Source: CAZQBY01 sp964592405 [NCBI: uncultured archaeon] (GTDB taxonomy: Archaea > Altiarchaeota > Altiarchaeia > JAFGQM01). Taken from it: a stretch of DNA of 64,000 nt. Of this stretch, positions 18,844 to 28,989 are shown piece by piece. The stretch lies in NCBI GenBank assembly GCA_964592405.1, contig CAZQBY010000006.1, positions 13,007 to 77,006 of the forward strand. Reading direction: 5' to 3'. Both the position numbers and the translations under genes were made by a program. Every line of letters begins with the position of its first letter. Positions within the stretch are counted from its first letter, which is position 1. A model generated the notes under the pieces. That model was not told where the DNA came from, searched no databases, and worked only from the letters and a program-made list of their open reading frames with translations.

Positions 18844-21800
18844 ATGCCTGATGAAAATCCACTCCAGAGGTTCTACTACAGCATCTCTGACAAAAGCTGG
18901 GCATTTGCCGAATGGCTTGAAGAAAAGGGCCTCCCGCTAGCGTCTTTCTGTGATAAATACCACATGCACCCACTCCTGCTGCTCGCTGTAATAGCAGTGG
19001 TTGTCATGGTCCTTATACTGTTGGCAGCCGGGGCTTTGGGTGGTGTTTCCTACGGCACCCTGACAGTCATCGTTACATCACAGGGGCCCTTGGAAGGAGC
19101 CACAGTTTATTACGAGTTCAATGGTCAGGTTGTAGAAAACACCACAGATGCTCTGGGCAGGACAGAAATACGGTTCCCCCGAGGCCCGGAGCTGACAGTC
19201 TATGTCCGGAAGGAGGGTTATAAACAGAACTCACAGACATTCATACTGGAGGAGGAAACCGGTGAGATTTCCATCTCCTTGGAGCGAAAGGTTGGAGATT
19301 TGGTTGTCAATGTTGATGTTGCCGGCGGCCGGAACCTGCCGAGCAATGCCTACATTCTGGTGGAGAGTCCGGGGGAGGTGGCACAGACGAAGGCCATTAG
19401 CAACAACATGGCCGAGTTTGAGGATCTGCCGGCCGGCCTGACTGTTACTGCATATGTGGTCATAGGCAACCAGAGGATACCGCCGGGTGGTGAAAATGTC
19501 GAGATACTGGAGGATACAGCAAAGGAAATAACAATAAGCATTCCTGAAAGTGCCCTAACAGTCAGTCTGGAGGTCAGGGTCAGGGACAGTATGTACCAGA
19601 ATCTAGACAATGTGGATGTTACCCTGTATGACTGGAATACCGGGAGGCCGTTAACTACTATGCAGACCACATACGGAGGCTCTGTTACATTCAATGATAT
19701 AGTTCTGGGAACGAGTGTATATGCTACAGTAAATCCATCAAGTTCACAGTACGGGTCATACAACGGCAAGCTGGAGGGCAACCGTCTGGATGTAACAAGA
19801 GACGGTCTGGTATATGAGGTAGTTCTGCCAATAATCGGACAGGTGCGCGTGTGTGTTTATGACCAGACCGGCACTCCTCTGGGAACAGGTACAATAGTTC
19901 TGAGAAGGGTTGACGGTTCCTCGGAGGCCAGCAGATCTATAAGCGGCGAATGTGAGGAGTTCTCCGGCCTGCCGGAGGGCATAGCAATATATCCAGAAGT
20001 CAACTCACCCGGCTACCTCACGCATGCCGATCCTTCAACTGCCAAGACAATAGACTATTCTACCATAACAGGCTTTGATGTCTTTATGCAGCCCATTAGC
20101 CCAGACCAGCAGGCTACGGTGGTGGTCCACGTGGAGGACTGTGAGGGCAATCCTGTGGACGGGATCAAGGTCAAGATAATAGATGCCTCCACACTCACGG
20201 TCCTGGATGAGGACCGGACGTCCTGCACGGGATCTACCAGTTTTGTTCCCTCCTGTGGAAATGCTGAGACAACAATCGAGATCGGCAGGGACATATATGC
20301 TGTTGCCTTTGATGATAACTATCAACTGGAAAAGTCCGGTGTTGAGACAGTTGGTCAGAATACCGTTCTGGACATAATAACCTGTGAGGTCAGCGGGGAA
20401 AATGTGGGGGCAGTCAAGGTTTGTGCATACAAAGACGGTGATCCGTTCGATGGGGCCGATCTAGAGTTGTATGACACCGGAGGGTTCCTCAGATGGACTG
20501 CAACAACTGACGAGGATGAGGAGGATCCGGACCACTGCTACACCTTCATCAACATACCTGATGGAACGGTAGTCTATGCCCGGGCCATCAATCTGGGCAC
20601 ATCTCCGGAGGTCAGTGGAACCTTGGAGATTGTAGGAGGCCAGACAGGCGAACTGTCCGTTTATGCAGGTTCACCGCCCGTAATCCTTGACGAGGGCGAT
20701 GTCGAAGTCTGTGTCACGGATGCCGAGACAGGGTTTCCCATGACCGCAAACATCACCCTCTATGACCTAATAACACAGCAGCCCATTATAGCTGGTGAAA
20801 CTGCAGGGGGCGGCTGCAGGCTTTTCGAGGGGCTGACTGCCGAGACCAACTCCGGCGGCAGGATCATACCAAGGGAGATATACATAGAGGTCTCAAAGGA
20901 CGGCTATGGAACCTATAACAGTATGGACAGCGGCGTTGTTCTTGAGATGGTCCCGAACGGCCTGCTTACTGTGAATGTCAACCTCTCTGAAGCCTTTGAG
21001 ATATGCGTTCAGGTAAGGGCCAGTGACGACAACCGTGCCATGAGGGCCGACGTAGTCCTCTACTACAACGAGACTGCTGATTATCCGATAGAACGGGTCA
21101 GGACCGATGCAAACGGCGTCGCCAAGTTCTACCAGGCGCAGAAGGATATCTATTACTTCAAGCTGCTGGAGAAGTACACGCTCTACGACCCGAAGGGGGT
21201 CTATGAGCTGGAGAAGGAAGAGGTCAGCGGAGGCAACTGTGGCGTCCTGATGCTTTACGATCTTGGAACCCTCTGCAACCTGGGTCTGGAAATTCTCACA
21301 GGCGGCGACAATCTGAGTGTCATCGCCGGACAGAAGCTGGAGCTGCCTATACGCGTGCTGGAGGATGGCAGGCGCGCTGACACATCCATAACCGACGAGG
21401 GCAAGACTGCGAACAAGTTCCATATACAGCTCATGAGTGGTGATGAGGCCAATCTGACGCTCAAGCTCAACAACAAGTTCCATCCCATGTCAATAGTTTA
21501 TGGCTCGACAAAATACAGTTCGGACCAGGAGATAATCGCCCAGATGATTATAGATGAGGTTGGCAGGTACAGCGGAATTTTCCAGATATCCAAAAATCCC
21601 TACTGTTCAAGACAGGCCCCCTTCAGGCTGAAAGTCTACAAGGAGCAGCTTTTTGTGAGCACGGACAGCATACAATTCAGGCCTCTGGAGGAGAAGAGCA
21701 AGAGCTTCTGCATCTATGTTGTGGATCAAGATGACCAACCTGTTACCGATGCAGGCGTAACCATACAGGTAGATGAGATGGATGGCTGGGGAGCTACTGC

Positions 21801-24800
21801 CACGAGGACTGCTGCATATGATGAGATAAGGCAATGTTACAGAGGCGTGGTGGTGTCAAGTATGGCACCGGATGAGGGAGGCATATATCCGCTTAACATC
21901 CTAGTCAGAAGGGGTAATATAAAGAAGATACATCAGGCTGAGGTTGAGGTAAGCATGGTCAGCCCGTGTGGCAACGGCAAGGTTGACAGCGGCGAAGCCT
22001 GTGACCCGGCTGCCGAGCCGACCGGCTGTAACGAGGGTCTGATTTGTACAGCCGAGTGCAGGTGCGAGGAGCCGCCCCGTGGTCTCCTGAGTGTCTCAGC
22101 CGATCCGGTCAGGATAAGCATAGGCTCCGGCAGGAGCTCGGGCTTCTGTGTAAGGGTTACAGATGATCTTGGCGAGGTCAGGGATGCACGGGTGACCGCC
22201 AATCTGTATGGCAGTGCCGGCTGGCCGCGAGATACGTCAATAACCGCGTCATATGATGTTGCCAAGAACTGCTATTATGTCCCAATATCAGAGTCAGTCG
22301 CCTGGCCGAGAGGGGTCAGATGGACCGGCAGTATCGGTGATTTGATGGAGTCAAAGACAATCTCCATAGCAGCGGTTCAGGGAGACCGCTCGGCTGCAAC
22401 CACAACCACCGCAAGCTTTGAGTGCGGCTGCGACGAGGAGCGCTGGTGTGAGTGGACCTGCCCGTGCGACGAGGACTGCGAGGAGGGCGGGGCAGGCAAC
22501 TTCAATCTGTTCAACTGTCTGGTTCTCCTGAACCAGCATGGCTACTATCCACAGGGCATCCCATACCCGATGTCATATCCCTATCCCACAAGCTACACCA
22601 GAAGAGGTTATCCGACTGCCGCATATCCCTCCCCCAACTACAGGCCGGGTGGTTATACGGGCTATCCGGCTCCAGCCCCAGGAGGTATGGGAATAACTCC
22701 GGGAGGTATGACGATGGGTGGGACGTCCATAACCAGCGGGGGAATCACATTTGGTGGAATAGGCAGCGGCCTGATTCTCAATCTGGAGGAGTGCAAAAAA
22801 CTCTTTGGCATAACTGATGACAACCGTCCGGGGACAAGAGGCTATGTCCTGGTGGTTGATGAACTCGGCGTTATATCTGGCAACAGGAATCAGGGGACCT
22901 GCAAGAAATTGCTGGATTATCTTGAGGGCAGGCAAACGGGCACTGGTATCACCACAGGCAGTGGCGCCAAGTTTGTCTATGTCCAGACTGGAGGAGGATC
23001 CAGCACCTGCTGTACATCACCATCGAGCGGAGGAAAATGCGACCGCGAAAATTTCAACAGGCTGGTGAATTCAGCTCTCAAAAAGGGCGAACCGTTCACC
23101 CAGATAGACATAACCCAGGTGAGTAGTCAGAATAACCTTGCCAGCAAATATGGTCTTAACTACAAGATTATAGGGAGCGGCGATAATGTGGTACTGTATG
23201 ATGGCAGCAAATTGTTTGCAAAGGGTGCGCTTTTCGGCGCCAGATCCAGAAAAACAGACGGACGGGCAACTGAGCACTATGTGTGGGGTGCCCTCAGGAA
23301 GGGCTACGGCCCTGCCGCCAGTGCTCTTGATGTATGGTTTAAAACATATCGCTCAAGCTCATTTGTCGGCTATCCAGAAGGCATAGAAGATGATGCAAAG
23401 ACCATAATCCTCACAGAATATGATGGCAACGAGCTTAAATCCAAAGGCTCTTTACTGACGGGAGATGAGGACGGCCTCCGGAGCAGCATGTTCTCAAGTC
23501 TGGGTGAAGGGACAAAGCTTATGGTGATAACTGACTACACCACCCTCCAGAACACCGAAAACGAGGTACTGAAGGAGGTCGCCAACCAGCTCAATGGCAA
23601 CACACCTCCGAAGTTCGAGACCCTCAAAGCCGACGAGCTTAGCTACTGCCACAATGGCGTCCCCAGGAAAAGTCAGAACCCATCCGGGTCTTCTCCGGGT
23701 GATGACCTCACCCTGCTCAGGGTCAAAAGCAAGCTTTACATGATGGGTCTGTCCGAGCTTGATGATATAAAAGACCTATGTGACTATCCTAGTGAGACGG
23801 ATGATAGTGAGAGGTACGTGATAAGCCTCAATCCCGGTAAGCTGAATCCGGACGCCTACAAGGACATTGCATACGTCAAGAAGAGGAGGGAGAAGACCCT
23901 CTTAATGGCCGGCAGAAGTGATAAGCTGGACAAGTTCATAGAAAAGTTCGAGCAGTCTCCCCCAACATCTAGTGGCTCCAAGATATACACCCTTACGGAC
24001 GGCAGCAATAAGCTTTACGGCATGATACGCGCGGCCTGTCACAGGGAGCAGAAGTGCATCACCAAGCTCAAAGAGAGGGAGATGAGGAAAAAGCTGACGG
24101 AGGGCATCACGTTCCCAAAAGACTACCAGAATGATGAGGCAAAGAGCAGGATAGCCACCTGCATATGCGGCGGCGAAGTTGGCAAGGATCCGGGCATGAT
24201 AAGGGTATCGTTGGATCTTGGACCAAATGCAGATATCAATCCTGAAGACTTTACCCTGTATATGACTGTCGGTAGGGGAGGATGGGAGAGATATTCCCTG
24301 AGCGATGATAGTAAGATAAAAATAGACAATTCACAACAGAATAATCTCTTAGTGTTTGACATAATTGATGTCCCGACTGACAAGGGAGATGTGCGTCTGG
24401 CAGTCAGTATGCTGAGTAGAAAAGAAGGGGTTACTAAGTGCATTTCGACTCTTACCTCTGAAGGAGAGCCAGCTACTGTGGAGCAGTCCAAGCTCAGGCC
24501 AAACGGGGTTCAAACCAATGCCCCACTTAAACTTATCCTCAATGGTCCCTGTATGGAGTCCGGGGGTAAATTCAGTGTAAGCGGGAACGTCGTGGATGCT
24601 TTTGGCCTCCCTGTAGCCAACGCTGTTGTGAATATATACCCCTCTGACATAGGTGGTGCATCTCCGCTGCCTGTAGTCGCGGGTTCCAACAGCAGGACCG
24701 ATAATAATGGCAAATTCACTATCGAGGTCGCCGGTGTGAATCCTGGGGCGCAACTATACGCAAGCGCGGAAATCTATGGCGAAACGACAGACAGGGTACC

Positions 24801-26037
24801 CATAGAAGGGCGGGCGGCTAGGCCGCGGTCTGCTGCCACAACAGGCTCGAGTAGTAGCCCATGGGCCCAGTGGTCTACTTCGCCAGCAGATGCGTCTTCT
24901 GACTGGGAATTAAAATTACGTGAGAACCTCAAGTTCAAACACCTCTACCAAGTCGGCTTCACGGGGACTCTCAAGAACAAGCAAGGAAAGCCGATATCGG
25001 GAGCAATTGTTACTCTGGTGCCCGAAGATGGTGGCAAGATTGTGGGTGGCCCGATGGAATCACCTAATACGAAATCATCAGGAAAATACACAACGATAGG
25101 CAAGGTCAGGGAAGGCACCTATAGGTTTGAAATAAAAATCGGATCCAATGTCAATAAGGCATATCTTGATAAGGAGCTTACAACTGAACTGAAGCTGAGA
25201 GTTGCAGGCGGCAAACTTTATAAGGTAGTTGGGGATGATACGGAACAATTGTCAGGGAAGCGAAGCAGTACGGGCAATTACATGCTGTACGACCTGGACT
25301 TGTTTGCTGATTCAAGCGACGGCGCTGCGGGAACGGCACCATCCGGAGCTGCGATTATCTGCGATCTTAAATATCTCCTAGCAGAAAAACCCGCAAATGC
25401 GGCAAAGTTTACAGTGAAGGCCAGAGTTTTTTGCTCTAAGGGGGCTACTGCGTATGCTACGAAAGATGATATCTCTGAATTTAAGTTCTCTATTGGGGAC
25501 ATTGTCAAGTCATCTAAGAACCCTGGAGACGGAGTTAAGGTAGAAGATAGGGGAGTTGGCAATTTTCTGATTTCATTAGATACGCCCATAGTAAGAACTA
25601 CTAAAGTCACCTTAATGATTGATGTTGATGGCGACGGGAAGAATGAAGTAATAAGGACAGGGAGATTAAAAAATCCAATCACGGTTAATCCTGAGAAGAA
25701 GATAACTTTGGAAAGACGCAGTTATAACGACAAAAAGTACGTAGTTATACTGGTGAATGGGATTATGTTAAAAGAGGAGGATAAGCCTATATATATAAAG
25801 CCAGACAAAGACTACCCCGATAAGTACTTCACACTATGGCAGGTACAGTTTGACCCCCAAGTCCCTGATGTACAGACAACCAAACCAGCTGATTGGGATA
25901 CACCACTTATATGGCAGGCTGATTCAGGTTGGACTTACACTGAACACCTTAACGGGGCCAGAATTATGAAGGCAGCGTATAATCGCGTCTTAAGTAAGGG
26001 TACCCCCGAATCCTATAATTTCTATAGCGGTTCTTAA
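18844..26037 (+). CDS. 2397-residue membrane-anchored surface protein
   Basis: It starts with the shared anchor: SDKSWAFAEWLEEKGLPL, FCDKYHMHP, then a transmembrane helix at 43-66. At least eight carboxypeptidase-regulatory-like modules follow (about 70-720), then Ig-like modules, a CGNGxxDSGEACD Cys-rich module (about 1040-1077) and a CxCDEExxCxxxCPCDEDC segment near 1200. A Tyr/Pro/Gly-rich linker spans about 1237-1310. A globular region follows with a CC pair near 1386 and a possible thioredoxin-like fold, then a soluble segment with many Lys, and two more beta modules (1900-2150). An Asp-rich VDGDGKNEV loop occurs near 2265. The C-terminus has no membrane helix. The ATG at 18844 was chosen from the anchor homology and the TATA box. 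The stop is 1 bp from the convergent gatD. Confidence 0.85.
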   Translation: MPDENPLQRFYYSISDKSWAFAEWLEEKGLPLASFCDKYHMHPLLLLAVIAVVVMVLILLAAGALGGVSYGTLTVIVTSQGPLEGATVYYEFNGQVVENTTDALGRTEIRFPRGPELTVYVRKEGYKQNSQTFILEEETGEISISLERKVGDLVVNVDVAGGRNLPSNAYILVESPGEVAQTKAISNNMAEFEDLPAGLTVTAYVVIGNQRIPPGGENVEILEDTAKEITISIPESALTVSLEVRVRDSMYQNLDNVDVTLYDWNTGRPLTTMQTTYGGSVTFNDIVLGTSVYATVNPSSSQYGSYNGKLEGNRLDVTRDGLVYEVVLPIIGQVRVCVYDQTGTPLGTGTIVLRRVDGSSEASRSISGECEEFSGLPEGIAIYPEVNSPGYLTHADPSTAKTIDYSTITGFDVFMQPISPDQQATVVVHVEDCEGNPVDGIKVKIIDASTLTVLDEDRTSCTGSTSFVPSCGNAETTIEIGRDIYAVAFDDNYQLEKSGVETVGQNTVLDIITCEVSGENVGAVKVCAYKDGDPFDGADLELYDTGGFLRWTATTDEDEEDPDHCYTFINIPDGTVVYARAINLGTSPEVSGTLEIVGGQTGELSVYAGSPPVILDEGDVEVCVTDAETGFPMTANITLYDLITQQPIIAGETAGGGCRLFEGLTAETNSGGRIIPREIYIEVSKDGYGTYNSMDSGVVLEMVPNGLLTVNVNLSEAFEICVQVRASDDNRAMRADVVLYYNETADYPIERVRTDANGVAKFYQAQKDIYYFKLLEKYTLYDPKGVYELEKEEVSGGNCGVLMLYDLGTLCNLGLEILTGGDNLSVIAGQKLELPIRVLEDGRRADTSITDEGKTANKFHIQLMSGDEANLTLKLNNKFHPMSIVYGSTKYSSDQEIIAQMIIDEVGRYSGIFQISKNPYCSRQAPFRLKVYKEQLFVSTDSIQFRPLEEKSKSFCIYVVDQDDQPVTDAGVTIQVDEMDGWGATATRTAAYDEIRQCYRGVVVSSMAPDEGGIYPLNILVRRGNIKKIHQAEVEVSMVSPCGNGKVDSGEACDPAAEPTGCNEGLICTAECRCEEPPRGLLSVSADPVRISIGSGRSSGFCVRVTDDLGEVRDARVTANLYGSAGWPRDTSITASYDVAKNCYYVPISESVAWPRGVRWTGSIGDLMESKTISIAAVQGDRSAATTTTASFECGCDEERWCEWTCPCDEDCEEGGAGNFNLFNCLVLLNQHGYYPQGIPYPMSYPYPTSYTRRGYPTAAYPSPNYRPGGYTGYPAPAPGGMGITPGGMTMGGTSITSGGITFGGIGSGLILNLEECKKLFGITDDNRPGTRGYVLVVDELGVISGNRNQGTCKKLLDYLEGRQTGTGITTGSGAKFVYVQTGGGSSTCCTSPSSGGKCDRENFNRLVNSALKKGEPFTQIDITQVSSQNNLASKYGLNYKIIGSGDNVVLYDGSKLFAKGALFGARSRKTDGRATEHYVWGALRKGYGPAASALDVWFKTYRSSSFVGYPEGIEDDAKTIILTEYDGNELKSKGSLLTGDEDGLRSSMFSSLGEGTKLMVITDYTTLQNTENEVLKEVANQLNGNTPPKFETLKADELSYCHNGVPRKSQNPSGSSPGDDLTLLRVKSKLYMMGLSELDDIKDLCDYPSETDDSERYVISLNPGKLNPDAYKDIAYVKKRREKTLLMAGRSDKLDKFIEKFEQSPPTSSGSKIYTLTDGSNKLYGMIRAACHREQKCITKLKEREMRKKLTEGITFPKDYQNDEAKSRIATCICGGEVGKDPGMIRVSLDLGPNADINPEDFTLYMTVGRGGWERYSLSDDSKIKIDNSQQNNLLVFDIIDVPTDKGDVRLAVSMLSRKEGVTKCISTLTSEGEPATVEQSKLRPNGVQTNAPLKLILNGPCMESGGKFSVSGNVVDAFGLPVANAVVNIYPSDIGGASPLPVVAGSNSRTDNNGKFTIEVAGVNPGAQLYASAEIYGETTDRVPIEGRAARPRSAATTGSSSSPWAQWSTSPADASSDWELKLRENLKFKHLYQVGFTGTLKNKQGKPISGAIVTLVPEDGGKIVGGPMESPNTKSSGKYTTIGKVREGTYRFEIKIGSNVNKAYLDKELTTELKLRVAGGKLYKVVGDDTEQLSGKRSSTGNYMLYDLDLFADSSDGAAGTAPSGAAIICDLKYLLAEKPANAAKFTVKARVFCSKGATAYATKDDISEFKFSIGDIVKSSKNPGDGVKVEDRGVGNFLISLDTPIVRTTKVTLMIDVDGDGKNEVIRTGRLKNPITVNPEKKITLERRSYNDKKYVVILVNGIMLKEEDKPIYIKPDKDYPDKYFTLWQVQFDPQVPDVQTTKPADWDTPLIWQADSGWTYTEHLNGARIMKAAYNRVLSKGTPESYNFYSGS

Positions 26038-26038
26038 A

Positions 26039-27316
26039 TCAGACCCCGACTCCAAATCCCTCTTCCGTCCTATCTGAAATTTCGCCCACATAGTCCTTGG
26101 CCATCTCCTCAGCCGGATTGAGGCCGTGCCCAAGCACCCACCCCAGCTTGACATAGGCGACCTCCGGCAGCATGTCCTCGGCGTATATCACACCAAGGGC
26201 CTTCATCCTGCGCGCGGGCTCATAGACGTAGGGATTGAGCCTCCCGTAAATGGTCTGCGGGGCGAAGACTACGGCGATGCCGCTCTCAATGGCGCGTTGG
26301 ATGGAATTAGCCCATGCCATCGGAACATGGCCAAGGCCTGTTGCCTCGATGACAATTCCCCTGAACTTTTTGTCCACGTAGTAGTCGATTACCCCCGGAT
26401 CTCCACCCGGATAGGCCTTGACCAGCGCTACCCTGTCCTCGAACTTGGTGTCTGCCACGGTCTTGCCCTCATTGGTCTTGCGATAATCGCTGAGCTTCTC
26501 GATTTTCCCATCGGGCGTGACCCTCATCAGCGGCTTGGCGTTTATCGACTGGAAGGCGTCCCTCCTTGATGTGTGCATCTTCCTGACTTTGACGCCCCTG
26601 TGAGCAACACAGGCCACATCGCTGAGATTTTCATGCATGCAGACGGCCACCTCTCCAAGATCAGATTTTGCCGCTAGATGTGCTGCACAGATTAGATTCA
26701 TGTTTGAGTCGCTGGAACCGCGGTCTGAACTCCTCTGCGCACCGGTGAGGATCACTGGTCCGGACAGGTCTTTCAGCATGAATGATAATGCAGCTGAGGA
26801 GTAGTGCATAGTGTCGGTCCCGTGCATCAGTACGACCCCGCGTGTGCCGGAGTTCAGTGACTTCGCCACCTCTTTGGCCATCTTCGCCCAGTGCGATGAG
26901 TCCATGTTCTCGGAGGCAATGTTGAACAACAGCCGTGCGCTGTTTATGTTGGCTATGTCCTTCAGCTCGGGCACAGTGAAGAATATCTCCTCCGGTGTCA
27001 TGGCCCATTTGACGCCCCCGGTTTTGTAATCCACACGGGATGCAATCGTCCCGCCACACCCAAGAAAATCTATGCTGGGCAACTTGGGATTATTTTTCAC
27101 TTTCCGAACCGGAATTCTATCAAGTTTGGCACTTCTTCTGAGATTTTTGACAGACCGGATTTTGTCCAGCCTGATGCCAATATTGTATCCACTGTCCAGC
27201 TTGAGGACAATATGATCCTCCTCTGCCAGCTCAGGCCGTGGCATGAGGACGCCGGAGTAGACCCTGTCCGCGGTCCTGACCTCCACATAGTCGCCGGGCT
27301 TTGCCCTTATCTCCAT
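26039..27316 (-). CDS. gatD: Glutamyl-tRNA(Gln) amidotransferase subunit D
   Basis: GatD is the asparaginase-like glutaminase of the archaeal GatDE complex, which converts Glu-tRNA(Gln) to Gln-tRNA(Gln) in the cytoplasm. The 425-residue product has the small N-terminal beta domain (1-60), the asparaginase Thr motif GCGGTIAS (T90), the HGTDTM motif (165-170), and the expected full length. GatE is not in this window. A tRNA-Gln lies 3.3 kb away. The gene is divergent from mbf1 with 37 bp between them. Confidence 0.96.
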   Translation of the reverse strand: MEIRAKPGDYVEVRTADRVYSGVLMPRPELAEEDHIVLKLDSGYNIGIRLDKIRSVKNLRRSAKLDRIPVRKVKNNPKLPSIDFLGCGGTIASRVDYKTGGVKWAMTPEEIFFTVPELKDIANINSARLLFNIASENMDSSHWAKMAKEVAKSLNSGTRGVVLMHGTDTMHYSSAALSFMLKDLSGPVILTGAQRSSDRGSSDSNMNLICAAHLAAKSDLGEVAVCMHENLSDVACVAHRGVKVRKMHTSRRDAFQSINAKPLMRVTPDGKIEKLSDYRKTNEGKTVADTKFEDRVALVKAYPGGDPGVIDYYVDKKFRGIVIEATGLGHVPMAWANSIQRAIESGIAVVFAPQTIYGRLNPYVYEPARRMKALGVIYAEDMLPEVAYVKLGWVLGHGLNPAEEMAKDYVGEISDRTEEGFGVGV

Positions 27317-27321
27317 ACAGG

Positions 27322-27350
27322 GTTTTTAACATCTGAGAACATAAAAAAAC
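27322..27350. promoter_or_regulatory. Divergent leaderless promoters of gatD and mbf1
   Basis: The 37-bp space holds GTTTTTAAC (27322-27330), about 28 nt before the mbf1 ATG, and on the other strand a T-tract (27342-27350), about 26-30 nt before the gatD ATG. Each core promoter overlaps the start region of the other gene. Confidence 0.5.
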
Positions 27351-27353
27351 CCG

Positions 27354-27839
27354 ATGAGACAATACTGTGAACTATGCGGCAGTCCAAATGCGCGCTTTAG
27401 GGCCATGGTTGCAGGTAGCAAGGCCGTGGTCTGCGAGCGTTGTGCTGCAATGGGCGAGATCCTGGAGGAGCTACACGAACCACCAAAGCACTCTGAAATA
27501 AAGAGGATTGAGCAACAGAAAAGTGCCACAATAGAGAAAGCCAACAAGGCCGAAGAAGTGGTTGGGGATATAGGCGTGCTCGTCCGGCGCAAGAGGGAGG
27601 AGTTTGGCTGGAAGCAGGAGGAACTGGCCAAAAAAATCAGCGAACATGAGTCAATGATAAAGCGCATAGAACACGGTTATATCCCAAGCCTGAACATAGC
27701 CCACAAGCTGGAGAAGGTTTTGCACATAAGGCTGACGGAATATGTCACTCCGGGTAATCAGGAGTATGTTCCAAGCAGCAGGGGAGTAGCACCGACTCTG
27801 GGGGATGTTATAATCATAAAGAGAGAGAAGAAGCACTAG
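27354..27839 (+). CDS. Multiprotein-bridging factor 1 homologue, zinc ribbon plus HTH
   Basis: The 161-residue product has an N-terminal zinc ribbon (C5, C8, C27, C30), a charged linker and an XRE-type helix-turn-helix (about 73-125) with QEELAKKI and the MIKRIEHGYIPS recognition part. This matches archaeal MBF1, which in archaea associates with the ribosome or acts as a transcription factor. Its stop codon shares the palindrome CTAG at 27836-27839 with the stop of the convergent TraB gene. Confidence 0.92.
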   Translation: MRQYCELCGSPNARFRAMVAGSKAVVCERCAAMGEILEELHEPPKHSEIKRIEQQKSATIEKANKAEEVVGDIGVLVRRKREEFGWKQEELAKKISEHESMIKRIEHGYIPSLNIAHKLEKVLHIRLTEYVTPGNQEYVPSSRGVAPTLGDVIIIKREKKH

Positions 27840-28954
27840 AGCAGGCTGAGCAGATAGGGCAGTGCAACAAAAGTTCCTATTATGCTTCCAATATTTATAA
27901 GTGCTACAACCAGAAGTATCCTTGTGAACTTGTTCCTCCAGAAATCGCGCAGCCCCTGCAAATCACGAAGCTGGTTAAAATCCCGCACGGTAGGCTTCCT
28001 TATCTTGGCCTCTACCATTCCCCCAACCCATCCTGCCCCTATTGTCGGTATGAGGGAAGTTATGGGCGAGGATATTGCACCTGCGGCTATTGAGAGCGGA
28101 TGAGCCAGCGCGATGATGCCTCCAGCTGCTGTAAAGATAATATTTATGATGCTCCATAAAATCCAGTATTCAGGCAGTTTCTGGGGATTGCTCAGGCCAA
28201 TCCATATGAACATAGCTATTATAAGTCCGGTTATGCCGTAGAAGAGCCACCGCCACCTGAGGCGCGATTTTGGTATCTCCTCCAATCTGGAAAAGTCCGT
28301 TTTCCGGCTGGCCTTGAGATGTCTCTCTATCCCCTTCTTATGCCCCTTGCCAACAACTGCTACCGCCGGCCCATCCAGTTCCTTCAGTCTGCCGGCTATA
28401 TATTCGTCTCGTTCGTCTATCAGAACCTTTTTTGCAGATGGGGCTATCCTGGCAAGCTCCTTCATCATCTCGGAGAGAACATCCTCCCTTTTCAGCTCCT
28501 CAATGGCCGCTTCAGTTATCTCATCCATGCCAAAGACCGAGAAAAGAAATTCCTTGGCAATCCTGAGCTTCTCTCTGAATCCTGCCTTCCTCCACGCCCT
28601 CTTCAGGGTTATTGTTATTGGGCGGTCCACCAGGACCACCTTTGCTCCCACTTTTTTGGCTGCCCTGATTCCTGCCAGCATCTCATCCCCCGGCCTGATG
28701 CCCGTTTTCCTGCCTAACCTCCTCTCAAAGGCAGACAGGAGCGAATACCCCAGCAGAAAATATGCTTTGTTACCCCTTATCAGTTCAGTTATGGGGGTAT
28801 CCTCCCACCGCTTCTTCTTGGTGAGGGCTTCAAGACGGGGTTCACAGAGCTCAAGGGCAACATATTTGGGTTTTTCCCTGAGTATGGTCTCCCTTACCTC
28901 CCTGACGCTCTCCCCGGATACATGGGCGGTTCCCACGAGCGTGATTTTTGGCAT
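27836..28954 (-). CDS. TraB-family membrane protein
   Basis: The 372-residue product has the family motifs GTAHVS (8-13), an ExCEPR-like segment (LELCEPR) and VGKGHKKGI (about 205-213) in a soluble N-terminal domain. The C-terminal 140 residues form four or five transmembrane helices. TraB/PrgY-type proteins are proposed metalloprotease-like inhibitors of peptide signals in bacteria; the archaeal role is unknown. It is convergent with mbf1 and divergent from the site-2 protease gene. Confidence 0.9.
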   Translation of the reverse strand: MPKITLVGTAHVSGESVREVRETILREKPKYVALELCEPRLEALTKKKRWEDTPITELIRGNKAYFLLGYSLLSAFERRLGRKTGIRPGDEMLAGIRAAKKVGAKVVLVDRPITITLKRAWRKAGFREKLRIAKEFLFSVFGMDEITEAAIEELKREDVLSEMMKELARIAPSAKKVLIDERDEYIAGRLKELDGPAVAVVGKGHKKGIERHLKASRKTDFSRLEEIPKSRLRWRWLFYGITGLIIAMFIWIGLSNPQKLPEYWILWSIINIIFTAAGGIIALAHPLSIAAGAISSPITSLIPTIGAGWVGGMVEAKIRKPTVRDFNQLRDLQGLRDFWRNKFTRILLVVALINIGSIIGTFVALPYLLSLL

Positions 28955-28989
28955 TGCGTTATTTTAGGATGACTGCATAAAATACCATC

